Source: Aphis gossypii
Lineage: Eukaryota; Arthropoda; Insecta; Hemiptera; Aphididae
Reading direction: 5' to 3'
Length of the DNA stretch: 64,000 bases
Assembly (NCBI RefSeq): GCF_020184175.1
Contig: NC_065530.1
Coordinates: forward strand, 47,407,260 to 47,471,259
The first letter of the stretch is position 1. Each line of letters opens with the position of its first letter. Shown here piece after piece: positions 37,867-49,700 of this stretch. The notes beneath the pieces were generated by a model. It ran no database searches. It saw only the letters and a program-made list of their open reading frames with translations, and was not told the DNA's origin. The position numbers and the translations under genes are program-made.

Positions 37867-38577
37867 CATATATATTTTGATTTATTGACAATCAGATAGC
37901 CAATTAACTTTTTGTGTTTTTACTATTGACTTTAATTAAAAATATTTCTAGTATTGATAAAAACCATCATTGTTTATTTGAAGAAAATAAATTAAGATTA
38001 AGTTCTCAGGTAAAAGAAAACATTTCTTTTTAATTATAAAATTTGTTTTCTACTGTAATTAAAAAATATATATATTGTATCATTGAACTTTTTAGTAATA
38101 TCGTATTTAAATTTGTCACCTAATATATTATTATAATGTTATAATGTGTTTTTATACTAAAATTATGATAACACGGCGTTCTAAGTAGGCAATTTAGCTA
38201 TGCTGCCGTCGTGGGTCCATTTTTCTGGTATCTCATTACTCGTTATAATAATGAATGTGTGCCTTAGGAAGTAAAATGAGAATTAAATGTATTTATTACG
38301 AGTATACTAAATTCAATTATATTCTACTGAATTACATTTTGTAGGTAACTGGAAATTAAGTAAGTATCTATAAAAAATATTTTAAATAAACTTACTTGTA
38401 CTATTCATTCAACTTTAACGTGTTTTATTTGCTGTTACTACCTATACTTGGGTAAATTTTTCAAATTTTTAATGATGTACTTTTAGATACTGATCAAAGA
38501 GACGAATTTATTGATTTTACTACGATGTGTTTTTTGTGACGATTACACGATAAGTTGTCGATGAAATGTTTTGATTT
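37867..38577. other. intergenic, nothing recognised
   Basis: AT-rich. A short GC-richer segment near 38170-38220 (CACGGCG...GCCGTCGTG) forms a weak imperfect inverted repeat. Confidence 0.45.
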
Positions 38578-38910
38578 TTAAAAATAACCTGATTTTGGAT
38601 ATATGCTATGGGTTATATTTAACCGGAAATGCTGCGGCTGGTAGGACGGCGTTATACAACCGTAAAATATGGTTCTAAAGACCTTCCGGAGACTACTCTG
38701 GAATGCCAACAGGAACCGGTGTCTATTATTCTGCGATTGTACGTACACGGAGACACGTATCGCCGTCGCTTCGGTACATACGAAAATAACGGACAATTCC
38801 TTATTGTCAACTGTGGGTTCGCGTACGACCGTCTCTGCGGTAGTGTCACCTGTTAGTTCCATTTTTGTGTCCGTCGTTGGAGGTTCTACTAGTACACAGG
38901 AATCAATTTA
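38578..38910 (-). other. GC-rich coding-like patch, unknown
   Basis: An island of higher GC and CpG with overlapping open frames on both strands (longest: minus, 94 codons from 38862). The minus frame begins VLVEPPTTDTKMELTGDTTAE and is plausible as protein at its start. Its later part reads better in another frame, suggesting a frameshifted relic or chance. No family was recognised and no splice sites were chosen. Confidence 0.25.
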
Positions 38911-39705
38911 ATACATGTTTAATCTTAAGTTATTGGTGATAAACTCACAAGTGATACGTGTTCATAATGAAACAATAAAATTAAAAAAAAAATATACAGA
39001 CAATTATTTTTTATAACATTTTAGGCTCAAAATTAGACAAAATTACTTTTGTAAACTATAAATTACTATGTTTTAATTTAAAAATATTCTCGGGAACTTA
39101 AAACTTTTACTTATATTATATCATCATGAATTTTAATATGTTATTTATTTATTTATTTATACTATATGAACATACTTTTGTTTGTTTTACGGTATTTACA
39201 GACACATGTCATTAAATTTGAGTTATATAAGTTGATATAATATGGTATGAATAGTATATATTATTAAATATTAATAATATAATATAATATATGTAATATT
39301 TTCGGCAACAAATTAGATTAATCTACCGTAATACTAAAGGTAAAATAAATTATTTAAATATATCATAAAATGTACTTATAATGAAATCTGATACAACTGA
39401 CATTGACAGACGGTATTTTCTCAGAATCTTTTTTCCTAGACAGTGATACATCGTTGAATTCAAATTTAATACACCCAAAATAGTGATCCATTTGACACCT
39501 AATGTACAGTCAAGTTATCCACTTTTCTATTTTTTTTTTAGTGAAAACTTTGTTATAGTACGAAACGTATATCAAAGGAAAATCTCTTTTAAAAAAAATA
39601 ATATTATATAAAGAATTTGTTAACTGACTTGATGGTCGTAGCCGGCGAGTTATTATAGTTGTCTTCAGTAGCTTATAGTGTGTGTATATTTACCGTAAAT
39701 AATTA
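38911..39705. other. intergenic, nothing recognised
   Basis: AT-rich with short TTTA and TAATA runs. No supported gene or element. Confidence 0.5.
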
Positions 39706-40038
39706 CAGCGTACTCTCGATTATTTGCGGAATAGGGTGGCTTGGCATCCACGGATAAACGAATTCCGCGAATAATCAGCAAAATTCAAATTCAAAGGAAA
39801 ATGTTATGAATACATTTATGTATTATTTAAAAAAAATAAATCATGTAATTTTAAATAGTATTTAAGAAAAATTAAATTAGAGAATGTTTTATTTTCATTT
39901 AAAAATTCATTTAATATTACGAAAATATTTTAAATTGTTTAATAAAAAATAAAAGATACAGACGTGTAATGAAAAATGGAAAATGATTTATAAGCAAAAG
40001 ATTTCTGTGAAAGACTACGGATAATTGAAAGTACACTG
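39706..40038. mobile_element. 333-bp Tigger-like MITE
   Basis: The left end CAGCGTACTCTCGATTATTT and the right end read inward CAGTGTACTTTCAATTATCC match at 15 of 20, with C/T and G/A differences typical of CpG decay. Both sides are flanked by TA (39704-39705, 40039-40040). The left half has a second inverted motif, GCGAATAATC, near 39766. Confidence 0.72.
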
Positions 40039-40367
40039 TATTTTGTTTCTTATAATATGATAGTTCTATGGATATGAATACAATATTTACAAAAATAATT
40101 TTGAAGATTGTTGTATAGATAATTAAATTTAGCGGATTATTACAAAATTTCAAGTAAACTAGGTATTTATAAAGAGTATTAGTTCAAATATAGAATTCGA
40201 AACATAACTTAAATGTATAGAATAATATTTTATGGTTAAGACACTATCGCATGTATTAATTTTGACGGGAAATTTATTTGAATTTTAAAAAAATGATAAC
40301 GAAAAAGAGTATAATATAGACTTGCTTTACCAAACTTGGGTCGGACTGATAATTATACATACATAAT

Positions 40368-42079
40368 ATGCCATCTAGAACATTTTTATTTGCAGCCTTA
40401 CTTTATCCTTGCGCGTGTGTCTCTTGTGAACTTAATACATTCACATTTAATTCTAAATTTCAAATAGGTGAGTATTAAAATGGTGTTAAAAATAAAAACT
40501 TATCGACGCTCAGACCCTAGTTGTGTTTTCCCATGATTGTCACTATTACGTCTTAAATAGTTAATTTCTTATCAATCATATTCATTAACGGTTGGCGTGT
40601 TCAAAACATATAAATTATTGTTCTCGATTAAACGTATTTAATATATTACATCCGGTTTACACCTAAAGACTCGGTCACTCCCATAAATCATCAGGTTAGA
40701 TCAGCCTGCAGACTTTTTAATATACAAATAAAAAGCCTACGGACTACACTAATATTCGATTTCGATCGTTAGAATGTATAATATATTTTTATGACAGTTG
40801 CGTAATTAATAGTATAATTATCGGTCAAAATTCAATATTCATTTTCCCGATAACAATAAATAATTCGATCAGCACAATATTTTATCAATGACTTACTGGT
40901 TACAAACAGTTTAGAAAATAAAGAGCTATTTATACTAAATACATCGTATTATTTTATCTTGATAAAATACAATAATTTTAGTTTTTTATTATTATACATA
41001 GTTGGGTAATGTCATAATGATATATATTATGGATTCGTATGATCCATAACATTTTAACATAAATATAATATCAATAATATATTAGTACCTACCTATTGGC
41101 TATTTTAGATTTTCATAATATATAATTTAGAGGTATACCTACCGTTTTAATTATTAACGATAAGACACTGACTGTACGGACAAAATTGAAAATTTGAGCC
41201 AGTGTGAATTATGTAAGCTGTAAGCACGTAGAGTCGGAATTGGAAATTGTGAAATGTGACCACTGACCGAATAGAGTTTATACTATAATATTTTAATATG
41301 AAATATATTCGTGTTACTTAATGGATGCGTCTTACGCACTACGATATGGCAGAGGCGTAACAAAAACATTTTGGCCCAGCCGAAAAAATAAAAAAAAATG
41401 TTAAAAATGGGCCCCTAATATGTATATTGTTATACTAAATATAACCCTATAACCAAAGGCCCCAAATTACCATGGGTCCCTCCGCAACGCGAAGTCTGCG
41501 GGCCCTCAGTTACGCCACTGGCATATGGTATATTAATTATTTTTAATTGCAACTCCATTATACATAGGTAAGAATTTTTTTTAAATATTTAAAGTGAAAA
41601 ACTCAATGAAAAAAAATAATAATAATAAAAAAAGATTATTTTAGTACTTTTTTGATTTTTATCGAATAACCGCAATACTGCAATAGTATGTACTGTTACA
41701 CTATTATAGCACAATATAAACCAATAGAGTGGAAACATGCAGGGCATGGGTGTTCTTATCAATTGTGTCGGTAATCGGTACAGTCGTATAGGTATAAATA
41801 TAATGTATATTATACATCGGAGACTACCGCGACGACAATTGTCACCGTGCCACCTGTACCGTATACAGAGTGCTCCATTTAACTGACTACACACATTTTC
41901 CGAGTCGAATTTCGGGATTTTAAATCAATCATTTTTATTTATTTGGTTTGAACTGATTTAATTTACTTATGCCACTACAATTTTGACAGTTTTGGGATTT
42001 AAATAATGCTGTACCAATGTGAACCATGGTTTTAACTGGATATCTTTCCTTTTCAGGTGACACTTTTGCTATAGTTCAA
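40368..42079 (+). CDS. candidate signal-peptide exon plus 23-bp microexon (partial gene)
   Basis: 40368-40467 reads MPSRTFLFAALLYPCACVSC then ELNTFTFNSKFQI, a good signal peptide, and ends in phase 1 before a strong donor (GGTGAGTATT). Two continuations fit. One is a 23-bp microexon at 42057-42079 (TTTTCAG before, GTATGT after) reading GDTFAIVQ; no third exon was found. The other is astacin exon 2 at 51190, which also needs phase 1. Secreted proteins with tiny exons are known among aphid salivary effectors, but nothing here proves that. No transcript evidence; the whole model may be false. Confidence 0.3.
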
Positions 42080-43744
42080 GTATGTATGTACACTATCCGT
42101 CAAACTTTAAACAATTAATAATAACAAAAATGTATTACATAATTATAAGTATCAACATCGAAAAGTGTACAGAAAAATCAAAAATGTTCTACTCCTGAAT
42201 ACGTGTATAATTGAAATCGACAATAAGTGAAACGAAGGAAGAAAGTCAACTACTAAATGTGTGTTAATCATCGTGCATTGTACATTATTGTGTTTTATCG
42301 GTATTACACATATAATTGATTATGTGTACTGTGTATTAAAAAAAATATAAACACCAGAGTTGATGTTTATGTACATAACGGTTAATTACACTCATATATA
42401 CCTGCTTATTTATTGTATGATCAATGGGCAATATATATAATATATATTTATATATATACAGAGTAATTCACTTAGCATACTCAGTCTCATTTTTAACTTA
42501 AATAATGAATTAATTCGATTCTGATTTTTGGAATACTTATGATGTTTTCTGAATACTTAGATTAGAAATGCCATGTGGGGATTTCATTTCCTAATCAGAA
42601 TCAATTTTTCTAATAAATTATTGTTAATCAGGTATGACTTTTTAAAAATATTGATGTCTCTAAAGTGAAATTTAAATGAGTAGTTTTTGAGCTCTTTAAT
42701 TTATGTAGATGTTAAGAATAATAATATGTCCACGATGATAGGTTTGGAAAATATGGAGTATAAATAATTTGAACATTTTAGTAATTAATATTAATCTATC
42801 TATAGTATCAACATTGTATGATCTGTAAAAATTGTTGAGCGTATAGCATAAATACTATAATATTCAATAGGTAGGCAATAAGTACTCAAACAGATTATTT
42901 TATTTTTTTGTAAAACAAATTTTAAGGGCTATCCATTACCTATCTTTTGTTTTGTACATATAAGACACTTTTTAAAATGGTATAAATAGAATTTAATTAA
43001 TTGAAAATAATTGGTCTTTTATTAGGTATAATATAATATTTAAAAATTCCAAAAAATTTAATTTGAATACATTTATTGTTAAAAGAAAAAAATGGGGGTG
43101 CTCGGTGAATCATCCTGTATATTATTTATATTACATAATTAATTCAACGATTAGTAGGGTGATGTGCCTTCTCGTCGACGACGGTGGAACGGACAAACGA
43201 ATAATGGGCCTTATTAACGCATGTCGTCGAGTTTGCACTGATATACTTATTTATATTATATTATAATATCAAGTATATCATCGGTTTACGGAATAAAGTA
43301 CAATCGAATAATGTATATGGGAAAAAAACAAGACGAAACGGAAATGGGGAGAAATTATTAGATAATTCGCCCACGCCATACTGTAAAATAAATGGGAAAA
43401 TGCGCTCGTGTATACAATTACACGTCGAGAAAATCGGAAACCGATTATATTGTTTTGTTATTAAAAACGTGTGTGCGGTAAACTTTTCGATACCTGTCCG
43501 GTACCTATATATAGGACTCGGTGCCCGAATTCTAAGGCGCTTGTTGGACAGCACTCGTAAACGTAACTCGTAAGGTGAATCCTGCGGAGTCCTAAGGCCG
43601 CGTTACACACACCGCGCGTTCGATAATAATAATAATTCCGAAATAAAATAAACAAAAAGATTGATATCGGTAATAATAAAAAAATACTATTCAATCGATA
43701 TCCGGTCGACAGAATATTTTTGCAATAAAAAAACGGTCGCTGAG
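40480..43744. other. AT-rich stretch upstream of the astacin gene
   Basis: Holds one hAT MITE (41350-41520) and (TA)-rich patches near 42430-42470. 43140-43744 is more CpG-rich and probably includes the astacin promoter. No other gene was seen; the minus-strand frames at 41589-41894 and 43261-43694 are not supported. Confidence 0.5.
41350..41520. mobile_element. 171-bp hAT MITE, second copy of the 16353 family
   Basis: The left end is CAGAGGCGTAAC and the right end GAGGGCCCGCAG...-type (inward CAGTGGCGTAACTGAGGGCC). It is the reverse orientation of the copy at 16353-16502, sharing the CCGCAG, CATTGCG-like, GGGGCCTTTGGTTATAGGG and TATACTTAG-like blocks. Flanks cgatatgg and gcatatgg agree at six of eight. 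Confidence 0.75.
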
Positions 43745-46700
43745 ATGAGGGGCGGCCCGCTTTACTATGTATACGTGTGCGCGGTCGCTAGGATTTTGTC
43801 GTGTTCAGCGGCCGGTTTGCAGGACGGACAGCATTTCCTCAGAACTCTCATGGAGAGATTCAAAGACGGCTCGAAATCGCCTTCTCATTTCACTCCGGGT
43901 AAGACGACTTTAGACTACCTACGCGATATTATGATTGCTATCATCGCATACACTCCTCCCCGTCGGCCGTGATGTTTGGTGACGAAATAAATAAAAATAT
44001 GTCTTACAGTCATAATATATATTAAACTATATACAATTGTTTTCATCGTAAAAATAAAGCTTCGATGTTATTATATTAAGAATTATATACCAACACCTCC
44101 GCAGGTGTATACTACGTTCATTGCAGATAGACAATCAGTGGGCGTACCCATGGTATTTTTTTACATCTTTAGTACGAGCGAATTAAGGATATTTTCCTTT
44201 CACGTTAAATAATATTATTTTCTATCATAGTACGTGTTCACTTTTTAAGTGTTTTTTTTTTTTTTTTTTTTATTGAAGCATTATAATATAATATTTTTAC
44301 ATCGGTAAGTATACAAAGTATTAGAAAAACTGGAGCAAAATTATTATTATTATTATTATTATAATAAAATTGATATTTAATAGAAATAAAACAATATTAA
44401 ATAACAATTTACTATAACTCAAAGTCGGTGGAGTTAAAGAACGTTTGATGTATAAGGACGACTAAAAGCAATATCATATTGAACGATAATAAAGTAGATA
44501 AGCAATGACGTTGAAGGGTAAAAGGAAGATGGGGTTCTACAGGAGGGGAGAACACTATAGTGTTTTAAATTATCTTCATTTAATAGGACATGACAGAGAT
44601 AAATATTGTAAAACAAATATAGAAAATATATTAATACGATTTTTACATACATTTTCTAAAACTAAGCGCAAGTACTTTGAGTAGTCATCAGAGGAAAGTT
44701 TACATACACAAAATTACAATGACTAAAAGTATGTAGCGGTTAATCAATTCATTTTTTTTACGTAAGTGAGAGACTTTTTCGGTGAGATAAACCTAAGTTT
44801 CAAACATTCTAAATATTGTGAATGTCATTTTTAATACATTGTACACTAAGTGTGCCATTTTAAATTTTCATAATAATCTTTAAAAATTATAAAAGAAAGT
44901 GACGGACGGAAAAAGTTTTTGACATGACTATAGAAAATACTATAATAGTATAATCTGTTGTAAATTTTAATTTAGAATAAACAATACCTACTAAAGGCCT
45001 AACATTTTTATCAATTTTTAGTTAAGCTATTATTTTATACAATTAAAATGTGTTTCAAAACATTTTAACAGTGTTTTGGGTAAAATATAATTGTTTGAAA
45101 TTATTAAAATTATTTTTGTATTTCAATTTTTCTTTTTTAAGTCACTGCGCATATATTTCAAATGACTATCATCAATACTATAAAATAGTTTCAAAAGTTA
45201 TTAGTCTATCCGAGACCATTTAAGATATACGGTTGAGAAAAAAATTACATAATAAAATATCTTAAACTATATATTTAATATTTATATTATTAATAATATT
45301 ATATTGACTGATATAACTGTAATTTGGACTTTAAGAAGAAATAAAAGTTCTAGCTTTTATTTGTAATGCTTAGATTGACGTAAGCAATAAGCTATAATAA
45401 TAAAAGATAGAGATGGAACATATTTATTATTTTATATTTATCAGAGGATAAACACAAAATTCATTTTTATCTTTACAATCATATTATTACATATGCCGGG
45501 GTTCACAGACGTCCATTAGAGTTTAATAGTTCCTTAAATATTTAACAGATTCTCTCACACATCAAATAGTGACTCATGAATTCATGATTGGTCCATTAAA
45601 TTTTAACGAGTCGTTAAATTTATGAAATGTTTGCGTAACAACATGGGTACCATTAAGTCTAACCTAAAATCTACTTAGTTTGTTAGCTTTTAGTCATTTA
45701 ATATTTAAACGGCTTTAGATATATTAATTTGTAACTTATCTGAAAAATATAACGAAATAAAAATATAATTTAATACTGAAATCTACAGATAAAGTCTATA
45801 CAGTAAAACCTGTCTTGTGCGAACCCTTGATAAGACGGAATCCTGTTCTGTACGGAAATTTTTTATGGTCCCGGCAGATTTCTATAATTTAACATAGGAT
45901 TAAACCCTTGATAAAACGGAACCTGTTTAACGTGAAACGGAAAGCTATTTTTTGGTCCCGTAAATCATATATACCTTTAACAAACGGAAAAACACATCAT
46001 AAAATGAACAAAAATATTTTTGATGCCAACATTTATTTTGCTACTAAACAATTATTAAGGTCAGCGATTAATACGTATCGATAGATAACTAAATTTTATC
46101 TTGATTCTATAAATTAGCGCTTATTATTGTCACCGTAGTCGAAGTTTACCTGTCGTTTCGTATCATCTTACCTACTTGTTCTCACAATGTCTAAAATTTG
46201 TTTAAGTTTAAATGAAAAAATAAAAGTAATCGAAGAAAGTGAAAAAGGAAATAGTGTAAAATCATTAATGAATACTTTTAAATGCGGGAAAACGCAAATT
46301 TATAACATAATTAAAAACAAAATTAAAATTAGAGAAGAATGGTTAAAAGGTAAGTTCATATGAAATAATTAAATCATTAATTACATTTTATTTAAGTCAT
46401 ATTCATTCATCTTATTAGGAAATGGGAAAAGCAAACGAAGTTTAAAGAAGACTGTTAATGATGAAATTAACAGAGCAGTTTGGGATTGGTTTGTTAAAGC
46501 TAGATCTAAGAACATTCCAATTAGTGGTCCAATGCTTCAGGAAAAATCCAAGGACATCGCGATTAAATTGGGGAACACCGATTTCAAAGGATCCAACGGT
46601 TGGTTGGAATGTTTTAGAAAAAGACATAATATTTCATGGAATCAAGTATGTGGAGAATCTAATGATGTCAATGTTGACGACGTAAATGAATGGAAATCAA

Positions 46701-49700
46701 AAATAGGTGAGCTTATAAAAGATTATAATAGTGATTGTATCTATAACTGCGATGAAACAGGCTTATTTTTTCGCGCTATTCCTTCAAAAACATTGAAATT
46801 AAAAGGGGAACAATGTAAAGGTGGTAAACTTTCAAAAGAAAGAATAACAGTTCTTCTTTGTGGAAACATGGCCGGTGAAATGGAAAAACCATTAGTAATA
46901 GGAAAAGCAACAAAGCCTCGATGTTTCAAAAATATTGACGTAGAAAAATTACCAGTTTCATGGTACTCTAACAAAAAGGCTTGGATGACTGGAAGTATTA
47001 TGGAAGATTGGTTAATAAAATTTAATAGTAAAATGTTAAAAAAAAATAAGCATATCATTATTTTTTTGGATAATGCTGCATGTCATCCAAAACTCGATTT
47101 ATCAAACATAAAATTAGCTTGGTTCCCTCCCAATACAACTTCGGTTACACAGCCTATGGATCAAGGTATTATTTACTGTGTGAAATTGTATTATCGCCGA
47201 CTTCTGATGCAATCACTTATTGCTAATGTCGATAAAATATCAGTGCTATCTGAGTTATCTAAAAATATTACAGTAATACAAGCTATTCAATGGTTAAATG
47301 TAGCTGTCAGTAAATTAAAACCACAAACAATTAAATCATGTTTTGCAAAGGCTGGGTTTTATGAAAATGAAATAGACGATTAGCAAGACGATAATGAAGA
47401 ATATGAAGACGTACAGCGGTTATATACTTCTATGGGTAATTCACATAGCGTTAATGATTTTATAAATTTAGACAACAATGTATACACGGATAATGACGAC
47501 GTAAATGTTTTAATTGACGATCAATCAACAAATCAATCGGATTCTGAAAATGAAAATAATGAAGGAAACAATGAAAAAAATTATGAAGAAAACCAATTGA
47601 AAACATACAAGGAAGCACTTATTTACATCAAGAGTCTGGAACAATTTTCATTGAATAAATGTGATAGTGAGTTATTGGAAATGATATCGTGGGCAAAACT
47701 AAAAGTTGAAAAAAGCATTGCTACAGAAAAAACCAGACAAAAAACATTACACGAGTTTTGGAATTCATAATTGTATTTTAACCGGCTTATTATATTTTAT
47801 TATATTATATCATTTTATTAATACCTATTTTTTTTTTATTATATTATGTATATTATTTTATTAATACCTATTTATTTTATTATAATATATTATTTTATTA
47901 GTACCTACTAAATGTTTTTAAAATTTTAATTTATCATCATTTTGAAATATCTAATTAATATACTTGTTATTATAATTATTTACTAAAAATTTAAATTTAT
48001 TGTAGCCTATGATATTTATTAATTTTTAATATTTTTATTTTTATTATTGACCGGAAAATGTTACAACTTTAATCGTGCAGTATATCGTAACTCTATAGTA
48101 CGGAATTTTCCGTTTTATTCAGTTATAAGGAAACCTGCCTAAAACGGAAATTTTTATTGGTCCCGTGCAATTCCGCACAAGACAGGTTTTACTGTATATG
48201 ACTATAAAGTCCAGATATGGCTATTGGTATATGTTTTTAAATAATTTTATTATTGATTCATAAGTTTTATTACATAAAAATATTAGTTTTTAAATCATAA
48301 ATATATATATATTGTGTTTGTAAAAGTTATAATATGAATAATTCATATATTATATTATTAAGTGGTCAATTACTGTCTTGAATAGAATTAAAATGTATTA
48401 ATTATACCTCATAAAATATTCATTTAATTAATTTTATTAATTTCAGTGAACATTTATATTTAAAATTAAACACTCGTTTGCTATATTCTTGTGGTCAAGA
48501 ATATAATTTTATCCTAAAAAGTATATTATTTACATAGTATAAGCATGGCTTAAATTTGAAATTTCACTTTTTTCAAATATTTTAAATAAATATTATGAAA
48601 AGTATTAATTTTTATACCCTGATCCAGATGATTAATATTGATTAGTGAATGATATTACACATAGTACATATAGAAATAAATGATATATTAACGTTAATAG
48701 CTGTGTTTCAGGAATTTTTTTGTTGATAGCTATAACTTATAAGTTCATAACTTAATCCTTTGTTAGTAATTAATTATAATTTATTAATTGGGTCCTTATT
48801 TTTAGTTTAAGTGTTTTTTGAGTGAAATGATAGTGTGAAGGATTATAATTTGTATAAATAGATATTATAAATGCATTACAGACTGCAGTGTCGAGTGATG
48901 GCAAAATGCCCGTTTATGGCTTTATTAATATAACTAATCATATTAGTGATTGTATCACGAATAACTAATATCACTGCTATAATTTCGTAAATATATTTTA
49001 ATTTAAAGTAATTATCAAACTATATTATAGCTATTTAACAACAATATAATATTTAATAATATTGATTCACGATATTAGATATTTTTATTTTTATTTTAGT
49101 TTTACAATGTATTATGATGTTATAGGTTATACTTATGAGTTTGTGACATGAGTTAGAACTGCATAAACCAACTTATATTGCATATTGATAATTTATCTTT
49201 ACTTAATATAAAAAATACATACTTTAAATAAATGTTTATTCGCTCCTCCAATTATTGTATAAATTATTAAAACATTAGAAACTAAATAATTTAAATATTT
49301 CAAGATAATGAATTCCACGAAATTATACAAGTCCATTTATTATAAATTATCGTTATGTTTTAATAATAATTGTTTTTCGTTGTTATTGATAACTTTATCG
49401 GGTATTTACATCCCACGAGTAGTTATTTGCATTTTTCTCTATAGACACAATCGAGGCATAATTTAAGTGAACAAAACACTGAATTAATTAATCGCGTATT
49501 GTGTAAATATTTTCAAAAGCTATATTTTACGAGGCTTGTTAGGGCTGATGGATCCTTTTCACCAGACACGTTTGTATATTCAGAAAATCAGAAAAACACA
49601 ACCCATTGTTGTACTTAATTTGTTCTTGGAAAGTCAGAGTATGAAAAGATCACATGTATTGGTATATATGATATACATATTTTATGTCTGTGTATATATT

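Noticed and set aside
43261..43694. Minus-strand frames upstream of the astacin
   Set aside because: No family features. They probably reflect higher GC in the astacin promoter region.
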